DNA of 64,000 nt from Mycobacterium sp. (GTDB taxonomy: Bacteria; Actinomycetota; Actinomycetes; Mycobacteriales; Mycobacteriaceae). The translations under genes were made by a program, and so were the position numbers. The stretch spans positions 62,001-126,000 of the forward strand of contig NZ_SCRH01000033.1 in assembly GCF_004298145.1 (NCBI RefSeq), given 5' to 3'. The notes under the pieces are model-generated. The model searched no databases and was not told the origin of the DNA. It worked only from the letters and a program-made list of their open reading frames with translations. Numbering within the stretch: the first letter of the stretch is position 1; each line of letters starts with the position of its first letter. This document shows positions 26,835 through 37,325 of the stretch, piece after piece.

Positions 26835-27686
26835 ATGACAATCGTCGTCACCGGGGCGACCGGCAACGTCGGACGCCCGGTCGTCACCGAACTGCTCGCC
26901 GCGGGAGCACACGTGCGCGCGGTCACCCGACAACCGGGGCCGGCCGGATTTCCGCCCGATGTCGAGGTGTTCCATTCCGCCGCCGAGGCGCTGCCGGGCG
27001 CGTCAGCGGTCTTCCTGAACTCCCGCGCGCTGGGCGGGCAGCTCGAAGACGTGGTCACCGAATGCGGGCGCGCCGGCATCTCCAAGCTGGTCGCGTTGTC
27101 GGCGATCAACGCGGACGACGACATCTCCCGGCAGCCGTCCCGATTTCGCGGGGACCGCAACAGGGAGGTCGAGCAACTCGCCGTCGACTCCGGCCTGGCC
27201 TGGGTGAGCCTGCGGCCCAGCGTGTTCGCTTCGAATTTCGCCGGCATGTGGTCCGCGCAGCTCCGCGCCGGCGACGTGGTCGCCGGGCCATACGCCGCCG
27301 CGTCGACGGCGCCGATCGTCGAGACGGACATCGCGGGGGTCGCGGCGCACGCGCTGCTCACCGATGAGCTTGTCGGACAGCGGATCCCGCTGACCGGCCC
27401 GCAGGCGTTCACCAACTCGGAGCTGGTGGAGGTCATCGGCGCCGTCCTGGGACGGCGCCTGCACTACCGGGAGGTTCCCACGGCCGCTGTGCGGCAACGG
27501 TTTCTGGGTTTGGGTTTCGGCGCCGGATTCGCCGATGCCTATGTGGCCATGCTCGCCGAGTCGCTGCACAAACCCGCCCACCTCACCCACGACGTCGACA
27601 AGATCCTGGGCAGGCCGGCACTTCCGTTCAGCCAGTGGGTCGCTGAGCACCGCGACGTCTTCACCGGCGAGAATGAAGGAGCCTGA
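26835..27686 (+). CDS. NmrA/SDR-like NAD(P)-binding protein
   Basis: A 283-residue Rossmann-fold protein of the atypical short-chain dehydrogenase group. VVTGATGNVGRPVVTELLAAG at residues 4-24 holds the GXXGXXG nucleotide loop; the sequence lacks an evident YxxxK catalytic pair, as in NmrA-like and QOR2-like proteins that act as redox sensors or quinone reductases. C-terminal part shows PLTGPQAFTNSELVEVIGAVLGR, typical of the family. ATG 26835 follows GAGAGGAACC. Only 1 bp separates its stop from the next gene's start, so the pair is one operon opposite the sigma factor. Confidence 0.83.
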   Translation: MTIVVTGATGNVGRPVVTELLAAGAHVRAVTRQPGPAGFPPDVEVFHSAAEALPGASAVFLNSRALGGQLEDVVTECGRAGISKLVALSAINADDDISRQPSRFRGDRNREVEQLAVDSGLAWVSLRPSVFASNFAGMWSAQLRAGDVVAGPYAAASTAPIVETDIAGVAAHALLTDELVGQRIPLTGPQAFTNSELVEVIGAVLGRRLHYREVPTAAVRQRFLGLGFGAGFADAYVAMLAESLHKPAHLTHDVDKILGRPALPFSQWVAEHRDVFTGENEGA

Positions 27687-27687
27687 C

Positions 27688-28128
27688 ATGAGCGAACCGC
27701 GTCCCCCGCGCTACCTCAAGCCGATGAACAAGTTCATGATGGCGGTCCAACGGCTGGGCATCCCGACCGGACCGGCCATGGTGCTCACCGTGCCCGGGCG
27801 CAAGTCGGGTCAACTCCGCAGCACGCCGATGACGCCGTTCGATTTCCAGGGCGGCCTCTATGTGGTGGCCGGTTATCCCGGTGCCGACTGGGCGGCGAAC
27901 GCCCGGGCGGCGGGCACCGGCACGCTGCGCCGCGGCCGGCGGTCACGGCGCATCCGGATCGTCGAACTGTCCGCCGGTGAGGCCCGGCCGGTCCTGCGGG
28001 AGTTCCCCGCCAAGGTCCCCGTCGGCGTCGCGTTCGCGAAACGCTCGGGAATGGTGCGCGACGGAACGGCCGACGAATTCGAAGCACTGGCGGGGCGACT
28101 CGCCGTCTTCCGTTTCGAGCCGACGTAA
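27688..28128 (+). CDS. Deazaflavin-dependent nitroreductase family protein
   Basis: A 146-residue split-beta-barrel protein related to Ddn and other F420-dependent (FDOR-A) enzymes. Markers: LTVPGRKSGQLRSTPMTPF, which contacts the F420 phosphate, then GGLYVVAGYPGADWAANARAAG and a C-terminal Arg-rich segment. The family reduces quinones and activates nitroimidazole drugs. It is cotranscribed with the NmrA-like gene and converges on eccA2, with only 9 bp between the stop codons. Confidence 0.86.
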   Translation: MSEPRPPRYLKPMNKFMMAVQRLGIPTGPAMVLTVPGRKSGQLRSTPMTPFDFQGGLYVVAGYPGADWAANARAAGTGTLRRGRRSRRIRIVELSAGEARPVLREFPAKVPVGVAFAKRSGMVRDGTADEFEALAGRLAVFRFEPT

Positions 28129-28137
28129 TCGCCCGGG

Positions 28138-29976
28138 TCACCAGACGATGGCCGCCATGTCGCGGTTGTCCGAACACACGCTGCGCACCGCCGCCTCGAT
28201 ATCGGCCGCGGAGATGATCTGAAGATCCTCGACCGTGACCGGTTGGCCCGCACGCTTTTGCGCGACCACCCGGGTGTCCCGGAAGCCCTCGGCACGTTCG
28301 ACGACGTTGCGGGCGAACCTACCGTTCTGCATGGCGTCGATGCCGTGGCGCCCACCGGGAGTGGTGTAGTTGCGGATGGTCGTCGCCGCGTCCAGAAACT
28401 TCTCCCGTGCGGCATCCTCGAGCAGGCTGGCCCGCGGTGTCGCGTAGCGGTTCGCGATCTCGACGATCTCTGCCGGCGAGTAGGACTCGAAACGCAGCTT
28501 GCGGTTGAACCGGCCGGCCAAACCCGGGTTCACCGTGAGGAATTGGTCCACCTCATCTTCATAGCCCGCTCCGATGAAACAGAAGTCGAATCGGTGCGAT
28601 TCCAACGCGACGAGGAGCTGATTGACGGCCTCCATGCCGATCATGTCGGGTGTGCCGTCCTGATGGCGTTCGATCAGGGAGTAGAACTCGTCCATGAAAA
28701 TGATTCGGCCGAGCGACTTTTCGATCAGTTCGTTGGTCTTGGGTCCCGACTCCCCGATGAAGTGGCCGCAGAAATCCGAACGCCGCACCTCCCGGATCTC
28801 GGGGTGGCGCACGATCCCCATGCCGGCATAGATCTTGCCCAGCGCCTCGGCGGTGGTCGTCTTACCGGTGCCCGGCGGGCCGACCAGCAGCATGTGGTTG
28901 GTCTGCCCCTCCACCGGCAGGCCGTGCTCGAGGCGCATCATTCGCACTTCGAGTTGGTCTTCCAGCGCCGCGACCGCTTGCTTGACGGCGGCAAGTCCCA
29001 CCTGCTTCGCCAGCAGCTTGCGTCCCTCGGCCAGCAGCTCGGCCCGCCGACCGGCGGTGGCGTCGTCATCGAGTTCGTCGCGGCTCTTGGCCGACGAGGC
29101 GTCCCAACGATCGGTGCGGCTGTCGATGGTTTCTTCGTCGGTGACCACCAGGTGCAGGTTCGGGTCCGCCAGGGCCTCTTTGGCCGCCGCGGTGAGGACG
29201 CCGTTGATGGTGGCCTTGGACAGCCAGATCTGGGCCTTGTCCTCCTCGCGCAGCTGACGGTGCACCATCCCCCGCACGTACGCCAGATCGGCGACGAGCA
29301 GCGGAATATCGGCCGGGCCGATCGAGGCGGTCAGCACGTCGGCGTCGAAGCGGGCCGATGACTGCGCGTGCCCGATCACGTCGACACGGTCCAGCCAGTC
29401 CAGGGCGACCCGGCCCTGTCCGAGGTGGGCGGCGGCGTGCGCGGCCAACGCGCAAATCGATGCCGTCACCGCCGACATGACGATCGCCTGCGGGGGCAGC
29501 TCCTCGGCGGCCGCCAGCAGCACGTCCGGCCAGCGCTGCGCCCTGTACATCAGGAAGGTGCGGGCCAGCTGGTGCCACTGGTAGTTGGTCCACGAGTCCA
29601 GCAGGTCGCGGTTCGCCAGCAGTTTGTCGGCCTCGGCGTACTCCGCCGCGATCGTCAACGCGGACGACAGCGCCAACCCGACTTGCGACGCGTCGGTGAC
29701 GGTGATTCCGATGTAGGGGCCGAGCTGGATCTCCGCGGCCAGCGTCTGCCCGATGCGGGTGGTCTCACGGTGCAGCCATTCGCTGGTGGCATAGAGATGC
29801 CGCAACGACGCCAGGTCGCTGTCGCCGCACGCGATACGCCCCAGCCACGCATCGGCCATCGACGCGTCGGCGTCGGTGGCGGCAACGAACTCCGGCAACG
29901 CCGCCGCCCGGCCCTGCCGGCTCTTGATACCCATGGCCCGGTCGAAATGCCGTCGGGCCGTTTGTAAATCACCCAT
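28138..29976 (-). CDS. eccA2: ESX-2 AAA+ ATPase EccA2
   Basis: A 612-residue cytosolic chaperone-like ATPase of type VII secretion. The N-terminal 280 residues are a TPR-like helical domain; the CbxX/CfqX AAA+ domain has Walker A VGPPGTGKTTTAEAL (about 377-391), Walker B IIFMDEFYSL and the sensor-containing FDFCFIGAGYEDEVD. EccA proteins handle Esx/PE-PPE substrates bound to EspG. The start at ATG 29976 gives MGDLQTARRHFDRAM, matching M. tuberculosis EccA2; ATG 29988 is an alternative. Last gene of the leftward ESX-2 cluster. Confidence 0.94.
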   Translation of the reverse strand: MGDLQTARRHFDRAMGIKSRQGRAAALPEFVAATDADASMADAWLGRIACGDSDLASLRHLYATSEWLHRETTRIGQTLAAEIQLGPYIGITVTDASQVGLALSSALTIAAEYAEADKLLANRDLLDSWTNYQWHQLARTFLMYRAQRWPDVLLAAAEELPPQAIVMSAVTASICALAAHAAAHLGQGRVALDWLDRVDVIGHAQSSARFDADVLTASIGPADIPLLVADLAYVRGMVHRQLREEDKAQIWLSKATINGVLTAAAKEALADPNLHLVVTDEETIDSRTDRWDASSAKSRDELDDDATAGRRAELLAEGRKLLAKQVGLAAVKQAVAALEDQLEVRMMRLEHGLPVEGQTNHMLLVGPPGTGKTTTAEALGKIYAGMGIVRHPEIREVRRSDFCGHFIGESGPKTNELIEKSLGRIIFMDEFYSLIERHQDGTPDMIGMEAVNQLLVALESHRFDFCFIGAGYEDEVDQFLTVNPGLAGRFNRKLRFESYSPAEIVEIANRYATPRASLLEDAAREKFLDAATTIRNYTTPGGRHGIDAMQNGRFARNVVERAEGFRDTRVVAQKRAGQPVTVEDLQIISAADIEAAVRSVCSDNRDMAAIVW

Positions 29977-30100
29977 CACATCCCCCATCGCGAGCGCCGC
30001 GGCCACGGTCATCAGGGTTGCGGGCGGCCACCCTCGGCCGGACCGAGCTGCCACCGCCTGCGCTCATCAAACTGTGCCTCAAACTCGCGTTACGGACCTG

Positions 30101-31723
30101 CTACGTGCCGACCGACATGCTGACCGGATCCAAGCTGACGTAGCGGTTCTCGGCGCGGAACATGTCCATCTCGGCAAGCCAATTCTTCCCCGCTGCAGCG
30201 ACATTCACCACCGCTGGCCCAACTTGCTCGATAATCACCTCGAAGCCGTGGCGCTGCCCCTCGGAGAGCCCGACGCCTGCGGGGGCGATGGTGATCACGG
30301 TCGCCGGTCGCGGAGTGGGCGAAATCGCAGCGTCCCGAATATCGGGGACCCCGCCTTCGGGCCCGCCGTTGCTGTCCCTCCCCCGCCGCGCGGCGTATTC
30401 CACGACGCTGACGGTGGTGCGCGGTGCCGGGCGTGAGCCGTTGACGACGCCGATCTCCGGCATTCGTACGCTGGCCCAGCGTGACATGTCGCGGCTGTGC
30501 ACGCAGACTCGTTCCCCGGCGCCTGCGGTGCGAATCACGATCCGCTTGGCAATCGGGTCGTCAGCGGCGACGAAGACGCGCGACAGTTCACCGGCATCGG
30601 TTACCGGCATCAGCAGCCGATCCCCGTTGCCGAGTTTCCCGATCAGCACGCCCGAGGGCCCGATCTCGGTGACCAGTTCCGCCGGCAGCGGGCTGCGCCG
30701 CATCCCACGCAGGTGTGGCCGGGGGCCGCACATGTTGGTCGCCGCGGCTGCGGCCTGCTCGCCGTTGAGCCGGCGCAGGATCACGCTGGGTGGCGTCGGC
30801 GCGGGCGTCGGCGTGCGCACGGTGATCGTCGCCGTGCACCGCGCGTCCGGATACACCGTCACGTTCTGGATGACCTCGTCGGCGCGCAGCGTCCACGCCT
30901 GGGAAAGGTTGCGCGACGTGATCGCCTCGGCCGGGTACGCATAGGTGGTCATCCAGCCCGCTTCCCCGCGTACGGCTTTCCACCGCTGGACCGGCCCCGA
31001 CACCGCGTCCCAGCCGAGCCGGCGATCGAGTTCGACCAAATCGGTGGCGGTGGCCACCTTGGCCCGAAGGCCTTCGCAGCGCAGTAGGCCCGCGATGCGC
31101 TGTGCGATCGAAATCGCCGCCGTACCAACGGTTGTACGCCAAACCAGCGCGTGCGCGTTGTCGATCACCGCCAACCGCATGATCAGCCATGTCTCGCGCC
31201 GGCCCGCATAGGGCGGGGTACCGATCTCCGAGTCGTACACCCGCGGATAGTCCCCGATGTTTCCGTGCCGGGAACCGATGCTGACAACGCTGATCGAGTC
31301 GAGTTGCAGACCGAGGGCTTGGTGCAGCATCGGCACCAATCCGACGACGTCGAGCACGTTTTCGGTCTCGACGGTCACCGAACCGGTCACCATCGTGGCT
31401 TGATGCGCCCTGCCCAGCAGTTGCACCGCGACCACGGCGACCCCGTCTTGCACGCGCACGCCGCCGCCGGATCGGTTGTTGGCCACGGTGATCGGAGCCG
31501 CCCAGTCGATCGGGTGCCGGCCGCGCCGCCACAACACGGCCCACGACCACGCCGGCTGACCCCACCACCGCACGAACACCAGCGCGACGCCCACCACCAC
31601 GGCGACGGCGGCGGCGATATAACCGCCCAGCAGCCAACTCGCGAGTGCGAGCACGAACACCACCCACACACCGACAACCCGGCGGTTGCTGCCGCGGCTG
31701 AACCCGGTGAGGTTGGGCCTCAT
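30101..31723 (-). CDS. eccE2: ESX-2 membrane component EccE2
   Basis: A 540-residue protein with two N-terminal membrane helices (about 17-35 and 38-52) and a long periplasmic/cytosolic domain containing the EccE signature around [25 protein letters not shown] and the [15 protein letters not shown] segment. EccE stabilises the periphery of the EccBCDE membrane complex. Start ATG 31723 overlaps the mycP2 stop by 4 bp (ATGA) and gives a length close to the M. tuberculosis protein. Assigned to ESX-2 by order and by similarity to Rv3885c. Confidence 0.93.
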   Translation of the reverse strand: MRPNLTGFSRGSNRRVVGVWVVFVLALASWLLGGYIAAAVAVVVGVALVFVRWWGQPAWSWAVLWRRGRHPIDWAAPITVANNRSGGGVRVQDGVAVVAVQLLGRAHQATMVTGSVTVETENVLDVVGLVPMLHQALGLQLDSISVVSIGSRHGNIGDYPRVYDSEIGTPPYAGRRETWLIMRLAVIDNAHALVWRTTVGTAAISIAQRIAGLLRCEGLRAKVATATDLVELDRRLGWDAVSGPVQRWKAVRGEAGWMTTYAYPAEAITSRNLSQAWTLRADEVIQNVTVYPDARCTATITVRTPTPAPTPPSVILRRLNGEQAAAAATNMCGPRPHLRGMRRSPLPAELVTEIGPSGVLIGKLGNGDRLLMPVTDAGELSRVFVAADDPIAKRIVIRTAGAGERVCVHSRDMSRWASVRMPEIGVVNGSRPAPRTTVSVVEYAARRGRDSNGGPEGGVPDIRDAAISPTPRPATVITIAPAGVGLSEGQRHGFEVIIEQVGPAVVNVAAAGKNWLAEMDMFRAENRYVSLDPVSMSVGT

Positions 31724-33378
31724 CGGGCCCTCCGCAGGCGCGCCGCGATCGCGAGCACGAGCACACCGGCGGCCACGACGCCCAGGAATCCGATGGCGAT
31801 GTTGCGCGCCCGGTGGTCGGGCGGTGGGGGCGGCGCCGCCGGGGTGATGACCCGGCTCTGGGCACCCGGAGGCATCCGGTCGCCCGGCGGGATGTTGAAG
31901 GTCAACGCGGCGACGGGGTCCACCAGCCCGTAGCCGACCTTGTTGTCGACTCCCGCGGGTGGATTGTGCGCCGACTGCACGATCCGGTTGATCACCTGGT
32001 GCGCACTGAGATCGGGATATTTCGCGCGCACCAATGCCGCGACGCCGCTCACGTAGGCCGCCGAGAAGCTGGTTCCCCAGAACGGCATGTTCTTTTCGCC
32101 AGGCCTCGACGGCGGGTAGGCGTTGACCGGCCCGCCACCTTGCGGTGAGAGACCCATGATGTGGGTCCCCGGTGCGGCGACACCGACCCAGGGGCCCGAC
32201 ATGCTTTTGTCCAGCGCGGCGCCACTGGCGTCGACGGCGCCCACCGACAGGACGTAGTCGGAAAACCATGACGGCGCCGAGACGACCTTGACCTGATGCC
32301 AGTCCCGTGGATCCGACGGATCCAGTGGGTCATACATCGGGTTGTTGTTGCAGCCGGCTTCCCCATCGTTGCCGGCGGCCGCCACGACCACCGCGTCCTT
32401 CGCGGTGGCCGCGTACCACAACGCCGCGCCGAGTGCCCGCTGATCGGCCGGGGCCGCCGCGGGCAGGCAGGCGGTTACCGAAATGTTGATCACCTTCGCG
32501 CCCATGTTCGCGGCGTGAACCACCGCGCGCGCAACCGAATTCAGCGTGCCCGCCTTGACCTTCTCGTCGGAGTTGGGATCGCCCGGCGGCGGGTTGACCG
32601 GTTCGAAGGCCCGTGAGGATTGCCGAATCGAGATGATGGTCGCGTGCGGGGCCACACCCACCACCCCATCGGGTGCTCCCGGAGGAAGCGGCGGCACCGC
32701 GGGTTCTTCCTCGGTCTGCGGATCGGGCGGCCCATTCGATGTGGCGGTAGCGCCGCCCCCCTCCGGTGGCGGGGGCGGCGGCGGCGGTGGCGGAATGACC
32801 TGGGTGATCGTCACCGGCGGGGGCGGGGGCGGAGGCGCCATCGGGGGCGGAACCTCGACCGGAGGGGGAGGCGCCCCGGCGACCGGCGGCGGCCCGGCCG
32901 GAGGGGGGAACGCCGGGGTGGCCGGCATGGGCCGCGGCATCGGCAAAATCCCTTGGGGCGCAGCGCCGATGATCGAGCTGACGACGGTGCCGTGGGCGTC
33001 GCAGTCCGTCAGGCCGTCCTCACCCATGATGTAGTCGCCACCGGGCACCACCGGTAGCCGCGGGTTGGGCGTGACCCCGGTGTCGATGACCGCGACGGGC
33101 ACACCGTTGCCGGTGCTGTATTGCCATGCCTTGGTGATGTTGAGCAGGTTGAACCCCGGAGCCAGCTGCGCCACATCGGGGTTTCGCACAGTGATCGGCG
33201 ACGAGCAGCTGTTCGCGCGGCGCATGGGCTGATCCGGTCGTGGCGGCCCGTCCGGTGGCACCATCCCTGGATCCACCGATGGCGGTGTGATCGCTTGTGC
33301 GGCAGGAATATTGGCGGACAACGCGACCAAGGTCAGGGCGGCGGTCAGTGCCGCAGCGGTTCTCAGTGGCGAATCCAC
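31720..33378 (-). CDS. mycP2: Mycosin-2, subtilisin-like protease MycP2
   Basis: A 552-residue membrane-anchored serine protease of ESX-2. Signal peptide 1-29 (to PAAQA), catalytic Asp99 in VAVIDTGV, His129 in CDAHGTVV, oxyanion Asn in [10 protein letters not shown] and catalytic Ser in [11 protein letters not shown]; a C-terminal membrane helix (about 527-545) ends in RLRRAR. A long Pro-rich insert (about 150-235, including a run of twelve prolines) separates the catalytic His and Ser regions, as in M. tuberculosis MycP2 but longer. GTG 33378, inside the end of eccD2, is chosen from the signal peptide; the frame extends further upstream without support. Confidence 0.93.
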   Translation of the reverse strand: MDSPLRTAAALTAALTLVALSANIPAAQAITPPSVDPGMVPPDGPPRPDQPMRRANSCSSPITVRNPDVAQLAPGFNLLNITKAWQYSTGNGVPVAVIDTGVTPNPRLPVVPGGDYIMGEDGLTDCDAHGTVVSSIIGAAPQGILPMPRPMPATPAFPPPAGPPPVAGAPPPPVEVPPPMAPPPPPPPVTITQVIPPPPPPPPPPEGGGATATSNGPPDPQTEEEPAVPPLPPGAPDGVVGVAPHATIISIRQSSRAFEPVNPPPGDPNSDEKVKAGTLNSVARAVVHAANMGAKVINISVTACLPAAAPADQRALGAALWYAATAKDAVVVAAAGNDGEAGCNNNPMYDPLDPSDPRDWHQVKVVSAPSWFSDYVLSVGAVDASGAALDKSMSGPWVGVAAPGTHIMGLSPQGGGPVNAYPPSRPGEKNMPFWGTSFSAAYVSGVAALVRAKYPDLSAHQVINRIVQSAHNPPAGVDNKVGYGLVDPVAALTFNIPPGDRMPPGAQSRVITPAAPPPPPDHRARNIAIGFLGVVAAGVLVLAIAARLRRAR

Positions 33379-34892
33379 GTGAAGAGCCCTCCCAGGGCCG
33401 CCGCCGCTGGCAGCAGAACGATGAATGCGAGCACTTCCACCCATTCCACGGTCAACCGGATGAATGGTCTGAACCGCACGGCCGGCACCAAAAGCGCTGC
33501 GGCCAAACCCAATGCGGCGAATGTCGCCACCGCCACCACCGGCCACACCAGTCCCGCCATCGCATCTTTCGGCCCGGCGACGGCGTATTTGACCACTCCC
33601 GCGCACACCGCGGCCGATGCCCCGCACACCAGCGCCACGGCCTGGTATTTGGCGGCGAACCCACGGCCCTGGGTGACGAAGATGCCCACCACCAGGCCGG
33701 CGACCACCAGCGCCAACCACGCCCACTGGCGTCCCGGCGTCAACACGCCCCATACCGCGGCCGGCAGAACGATCGATACCCCGATACACAGACCCACCTG
33801 GACCGCGTTGACCAATCGGGCCGAGGCGGCGATCGCGGCGCCGCGCGCGGTGATGTCGGTCAGTTCGTTGTCCTCGTCCTCGGATTCGTCCTCACTGACC
33901 GGAGACACGGTGTCGACCGGCATCCCCTCGCGCCGCGCGAACAGGTCCCGGCCGGTGATCGATCCGAAATGCGGCGGCCTGACTCGGGCCACCCACAACG
34001 CGATCACGGGCGCTATCCGGACCAGGACGAGCAATCCGACCAACACACATACCGCCAGCGCCTGCGCCGAAGCCGGCCGGAACATCCGGACGGCGGCAAC
34101 GACGGCCAGGACCCCGCAAACCGTCACCACGGCGGTGACCACCGCGGTCTGCCACCGATTGCGCGCCGTTACCCCGATGGCGACGGCGCCCAAGACCACC
34201 ACCACGGCGCCGATCAGCCCGTGCGCCGCGCCGAGCACACCCGGCGGAGCGCAGGCACCGGCGGCGGCCAGCGAGACCACCGCGAGCCAGGCGAACCCGC
34301 TGAACAGATCGCGTCGCTCCCGCCATCCGCTTCGCGCCACCAGCGTCGCGATGACCAAAAGGAAGCCGACCCCGCCCGCCACCGCCGCCGGGATCGGGCC
34401 GTCGGTGAATGTCCGTGTCCGCAGGGTCAGCGCCACGACCACCGCGACCGCCATCGCGATGACCGCGACCGCCGTGTGAGCGGCCGTCAGCGGCGTCACC
34501 GGCGCGAACATCCGATCGCCGCCGTCGCGGCCCAGCCACTTGCCCATGGCGGCCAACCCCGTCGACAGCGACTCGTATTGCGGTTCGAACGACTCCCCGT
34601 CGACCCGGGGCACCAGCACCAGGGTGTCGCCGTCCTGGACGCCCAACTCGTCGAGGCTCTTATTGATATCGAGGCGGACCCCATTGATCTTGTGGAGTTC
34701 GTAGCTACCCGCCGGCAGCGAAATACCGTCAAAACCTTTGCGCTTCAGGTCGGCATCGAACAGCTCGACCATTCCCTCGAAGAATCCCTCCATCGGAATT
34801 CCGGCGGGGAAGACTTGGGAACACAGATGCTTCTCGTAGGAAATGTTGACCGCACAACGCGCCGGAAAAGCGGCCTTATGCGGCGATGTCAC
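33363..34892 (-). CDS. eccD2: ESX-2 membrane channel component EccD2
   Basis: A 509-residue protein, the length of M. tuberculosis EccD2. Residues 1-95 form the ubiquitin-like cytosolic domain ([14 protein letters not shown]), followed by eleven membrane helices between about 125 and 505. An acidic loop ([12 protein letters not shown] near residue 335) lies between helices 6 and 7. EccD dimers form the barrel of the EccBCDE complex. GTG 34892 overlaps the preceding ATPase stop by 4 bp and its own end overlaps mycP2 by 16 bp, so the genes are tightly coupled. Confidence 0.94.
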   Translation of the reverse strand: MTSPHKAAFPARCAVNISYEKHLCSQVFPAGIPMEGFFEGMVELFDADLKRKGFDGISLPAGSYELHKINGVRLDINKSLDELGVQDGDTLVLVPRVDGESFEPQYESLSTGLAAMGKWLGRDGGDRMFAPVTPLTAAHTAVAVIAMAVAVVVALTLRTRTFTDGPIPAAVAGGVGFLLVIATLVARSGWRERRDLFSGFAWLAVVSLAAAGACAPPGVLGAAHGLIGAVVVVLGAVAIGVTARNRWQTAVVTAVVTVCGVLAVVAAVRMFRPASAQALAVCVLVGLLVLVRIAPVIALWVARVRPPHFGSITGRDLFARREGMPVDTVSPVSEDESEDEDNELTDITARGAAIAASARLVNAVQVGLCIGVSIVLPAAVWGVLTPGRQWAWLALVVAGLVVGIFVTQGRGFAAKYQAVALVCGASAAVCAGVVKYAVAGPKDAMAGLVWPVVAVATFAALGLAAALLVPAVRFRPFIRLTVEWVEVLAFIVLLPAAAALGGLFTWIRH

Positions 34893-35914
34893 GGCACCGC
34901 CCGCTCGGCATCAGGAATGTATTTGTCGGCCAGCTCCGCGGTGATTTCAAAGAGGCGCAACCGCGATTTCTTCTTCAACTCGTGAACCGTATCGATGATG
35001 CCGCCTTTGGCGAGGTGCGGATCAAACGGCAGCGCTTCGACGGTCGCCCCGACCTTGGTGAACCGCTCGGTCAGGTAAGCCAGCGCGTCCTTGTCGGTGA
35101 TCTGGTCGGTGTGGTTCACGATCACGGTGCTGCGCGAGACCAGCTCGTGGTAGCCCTGCGACCGCAGGTAATCCACCGCCCGTAGCACCGGACGCGAGCG
35201 GTCCGCGGTGATGCCCGAAACGAACACAAGGGTGTCGGTGTTCTCCAATACCGGTTTCATCACTTCGTGTTCGAGATCGGGGGATGTGTCGACGATCATG
35301 ACCGTGTGGGTGCGCCGCAGCCGCGACAGCACCCCGGAAAACATCGCCGGTACCAACGGCCTGGGCTGGTCCGACGTCCGGTTTCCGGCCAGAACATCGA
35401 GACCAACTGCGTTCTGCCCCAGATGTTCCCGGATATCGGCGTAGCCCTGGACATCGGTGTCGTTGATGATGGCGGTGTAGTCGCCCGGCGGGGAGTCGTC
35501 GATGCGGTCGGCCAGCGTGCCGAAACCGGGTACGGCGTCGATCGCAATCACGTTCTGCGGGCGGCATTCCCGGAAGACGCCACCGAGGCAGGCGACGAGC
35601 GTCGTGACCCCGACGCCGCCCTTGCCGGAGACCACGGTGATCACATACTGCCGACGAATATGCCGGCGGATACGGTTTTGTAAATCACGGTAGTGCCGTT
35701 CACGGGGAGATTCACCCGGATTTATTTTTCGAAATGAGATGGCGTAAATGAATTTACGCCAACCCGACCCCGGTGGAATCTTTCGCGGCGCGGCCAGATC
35801 GGTAATACGCATCGTGTCGGATACCGAATCCGGGAAGTTGCTGCCCCCTGACGGATCCCCCCGTCTGAGCGCTCCTTCGTCCGACATATTCGGGTCATTC
35901 CAAGGGCTCGTCAC
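34889..35914 (-). CDS. ESX-2 MinD-like ATPase (Rv3888c-like) with altered Walker A
   Basis: A 341-residue protein of the EspI/ParA group. After a polar N-terminus (1-88) comes VISGKGG-type motif written [21 protein letters not shown], where the second Walker lysine is replaced by Val (GGVGVTT instead of GGVGKTT) while the signature lysine is kept. Further motifs: [25 protein letters not shown] and [14 protein letters not shown], the last shared with the ATPase at 24.8 kb. The change should impair normal ATP hydrolysis. Position between espG2 and eccD2 matches M. tuberculosis. A 127-bp gap upstream may hold a separate promoter. Confidence 0.87.
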   Translation of the reverse strand: MTSPWNDPNMSDEGALRRGDPSGGSNFPDSVSDTMRITDLAAPRKIPPGSGWRKFIYAISFRKINPGESPRERHYRDLQNRIRRHIRRQYVITVVSGKGGVGVTTLVACLGGVFRECRPQNVIAIDAVPGFGTLADRIDDSPPGDYTAIINDTDVQGYADIREHLGQNAVGLDVLAGNRTSDQPRPLVPAMFSGVLSRLRRTHTVMIVDTSPDLEHEVMKPVLENTDTLVFVSGITADRSRPVLRAVDYLRSQGYHELVSRSTVIVNHTDQITDKDALAYLTERFTKVGATVEALPFDPHLAKGGIIDTVHELKKKSRLRLFEITAELADKYIPDAERAVP

Positions 35915-36041
35915 GACGCGATGCTAACACGGTTTGCGATACCGCGTTTACCCGTTCAGAAACCTTTCAAGTGCGACAGGCGTTGTTATTACAAGACTTT
36001 GGTTAACTAAGTTACTTCGGCATCCGATAACCGGCTCACTG

Positions 36042-36872
36042 TCACACCACACGCCGATACGAGTGCCACTCGTCGCCGGCGGGCAATCGGCGGATGAGCC
36101 GTTGCACCGCTCCGCCGATATCGCTGCGCGAGCCGGGCGAGAGAATCTGGTAGCGCCGCCGCCCCGAGGTGACGCTTTCGATGCAGACCCGCCCCCCGGG
36201 GGTGTCGACGATGGACACCGTCGAATCACCGACGGCCACGCGCGCCAATTCGTCCGGCCCGACACCGGCCTGCAGCGCAACGATGTTCGCGTGCGCGGAC
36301 CGCGCGGGATCGGCGGCCGTGAGAACCACCTGCAGCTGGTCGGCGTCGAGACGCTGTTCGAGCAGAAACGCTCGCAGGCTGGCGGTGTCGCGCACCGAGT
36401 TCAGCAATTGCTCGGTGTCCAGGGTGACCGGCCGCAGCGGCGCCGCCTCGGCCACGCCGCACAGCCGCTCGATCTGACCGACCACGAGCTCGCTGGCCGT
36501 TGATTCGTTGCTGGCCGTACCGGCGGGGTACAAGCGCACCAGGTCACCGTGACGCTCCAAGACCACCCACCAGGTCGCGAAACGGCTGATCGATGCACGC
36601 GTCGGCTCGCGCCCAGGGACACCGATCATCACGACCAACCCCAGGTCTCGCCGCAACAGGACGGTGAGCCATTCGCGGATCATCGGGTCGACGTTGCCGG
36701 CCTCGTCGAGCGCACCGGCGGCCACCAACTCGGCGGCCGCGGGGTGATTTAGCGCGCGCTCCGGGGTGTCGAGCCGCGGCAGCATCGGCCGCAACCCCAG
36801 TTCGGGGCAGGTTTGCTCCACCCCGGTGACCGCCTGCAGCACCCACAAGCCATCGACCGTCGTTGTCAGCAT
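36042..36872 (-). CDS. espG2: ESX-2 secretion chaperone EspG2
   Basis: A 276-residue cytosolic protein, the same length as M. tuberculosis EspG2. The EspG fold is suggested by the N-terminal LWVLQAVTGVEQTCPELGL, the central beta-sheet region RFATWWVVLERHGDLVRLYPAG, and the C-terminal GGRVCIESVTSGRRRYQILSPG segment. EspG proteins bind the tip of PPE proteins in PE-PPE dimers and keep them soluble until secretion; the likely client is PPE69-PE36, encoded just upstream in the cluster. Confidence 0.91.
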   Translation of the reverse strand: MLTTTVDGLWVLQAVTGVEQTCPELGLRPMLPRLDTPERALNHPAAAELVAAGALDEAGNVDPMIREWLTVLLRRDLGLVVMIGVPGREPTRASISRFATWWVVLERHGDLVRLYPAGTASNESTASELVVGQIERLCGVAEAAPLRPVTLDTEQLLNSVRDTASLRAFLLEQRLDADQLQVVLTAADPARSAHANIVALQAGVGPDELARVAVGDSTVSIVDTPGGRVCIESVTSGRRRYQILSPGSRSDIGGAVQRLIRRLPAGDEWHSYRRVV

Positions 36873-36986
36873 GTCGCCCCGCCTTTGATCAGCGACTCCC
36901 TCGACCGGCGAAAAGGAGACCGAAGGCGGGGCACATACGCGCGGCGCAGCTGCCCCACCTTCGCCTGCCCCGGTGGTGGAGCGGGC

Positions 36987-37274
36987 TCAGAACAGGCCGG
37001 CGATGTGCTGGTCTGTACTGAGCGCACTGTCGAGCACGTGCGAGGTCGTCTGCCCGTGCTGGCGGATGGTGTCGATGAGACCCTGCAGCCCCGACAGCAT
37101 CTGCGCCTGCGCCTCGAAGAAGCCCGACGCGCCGTGGCCGGCGAAGAATTCCTGCAGGGCGTGTGTCCGGTTCGAGGTGTCGTCGAAAATGGACTGCAGC
37201 TGGCCGGCGCGGGAAGCGACATCGGTGGCGAAGTCGGCTACGGCACCCGGGTTGTAAGTGATCGGGTCGGACAT
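36987..37274 (-). CDS. esxC: ESX-2 secreted WXG100-like protein EsxC
   Basis: A 95-residue helical hairpin protein. In place of the usual Trp-X-Gly turn it has FFAGHGASGFFEAQ, as M. tuberculosis EsxC does. The C-terminal helix QTTSHVLDSALSTDQHIAGLF would carry the secretion signal. It should pair with EsxD, encoded 51 bp upstream. ATG 37274 is preceded by GAAAGGAAATTCACA, a good ribosome binding site. Confidence 0.95.
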   Translation of the reverse strand: MSDPITYNPGAVADFATDVASRAGQLQSIFDDTSNRTHALQEFFAGHGASGFFEAQAQMLSGLQGLIDTIRQHGQTTSHVLDSALSTDQHIAGLF

Positions 37275-37325
37275 TGTGAATTTCCTTTCAAAAGGCCTTT
37301 ATGGATTTACGAATGAGTGGACGGG

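Noticed and set aside
32269..33789. Extended starts of mycP2 and eccE2 in long open frames
   Set aside because: The extra N-terminal parts lie inside eccD2 and mycP2 and do not resemble the families; signal peptide and overlap positions define shorter starts.
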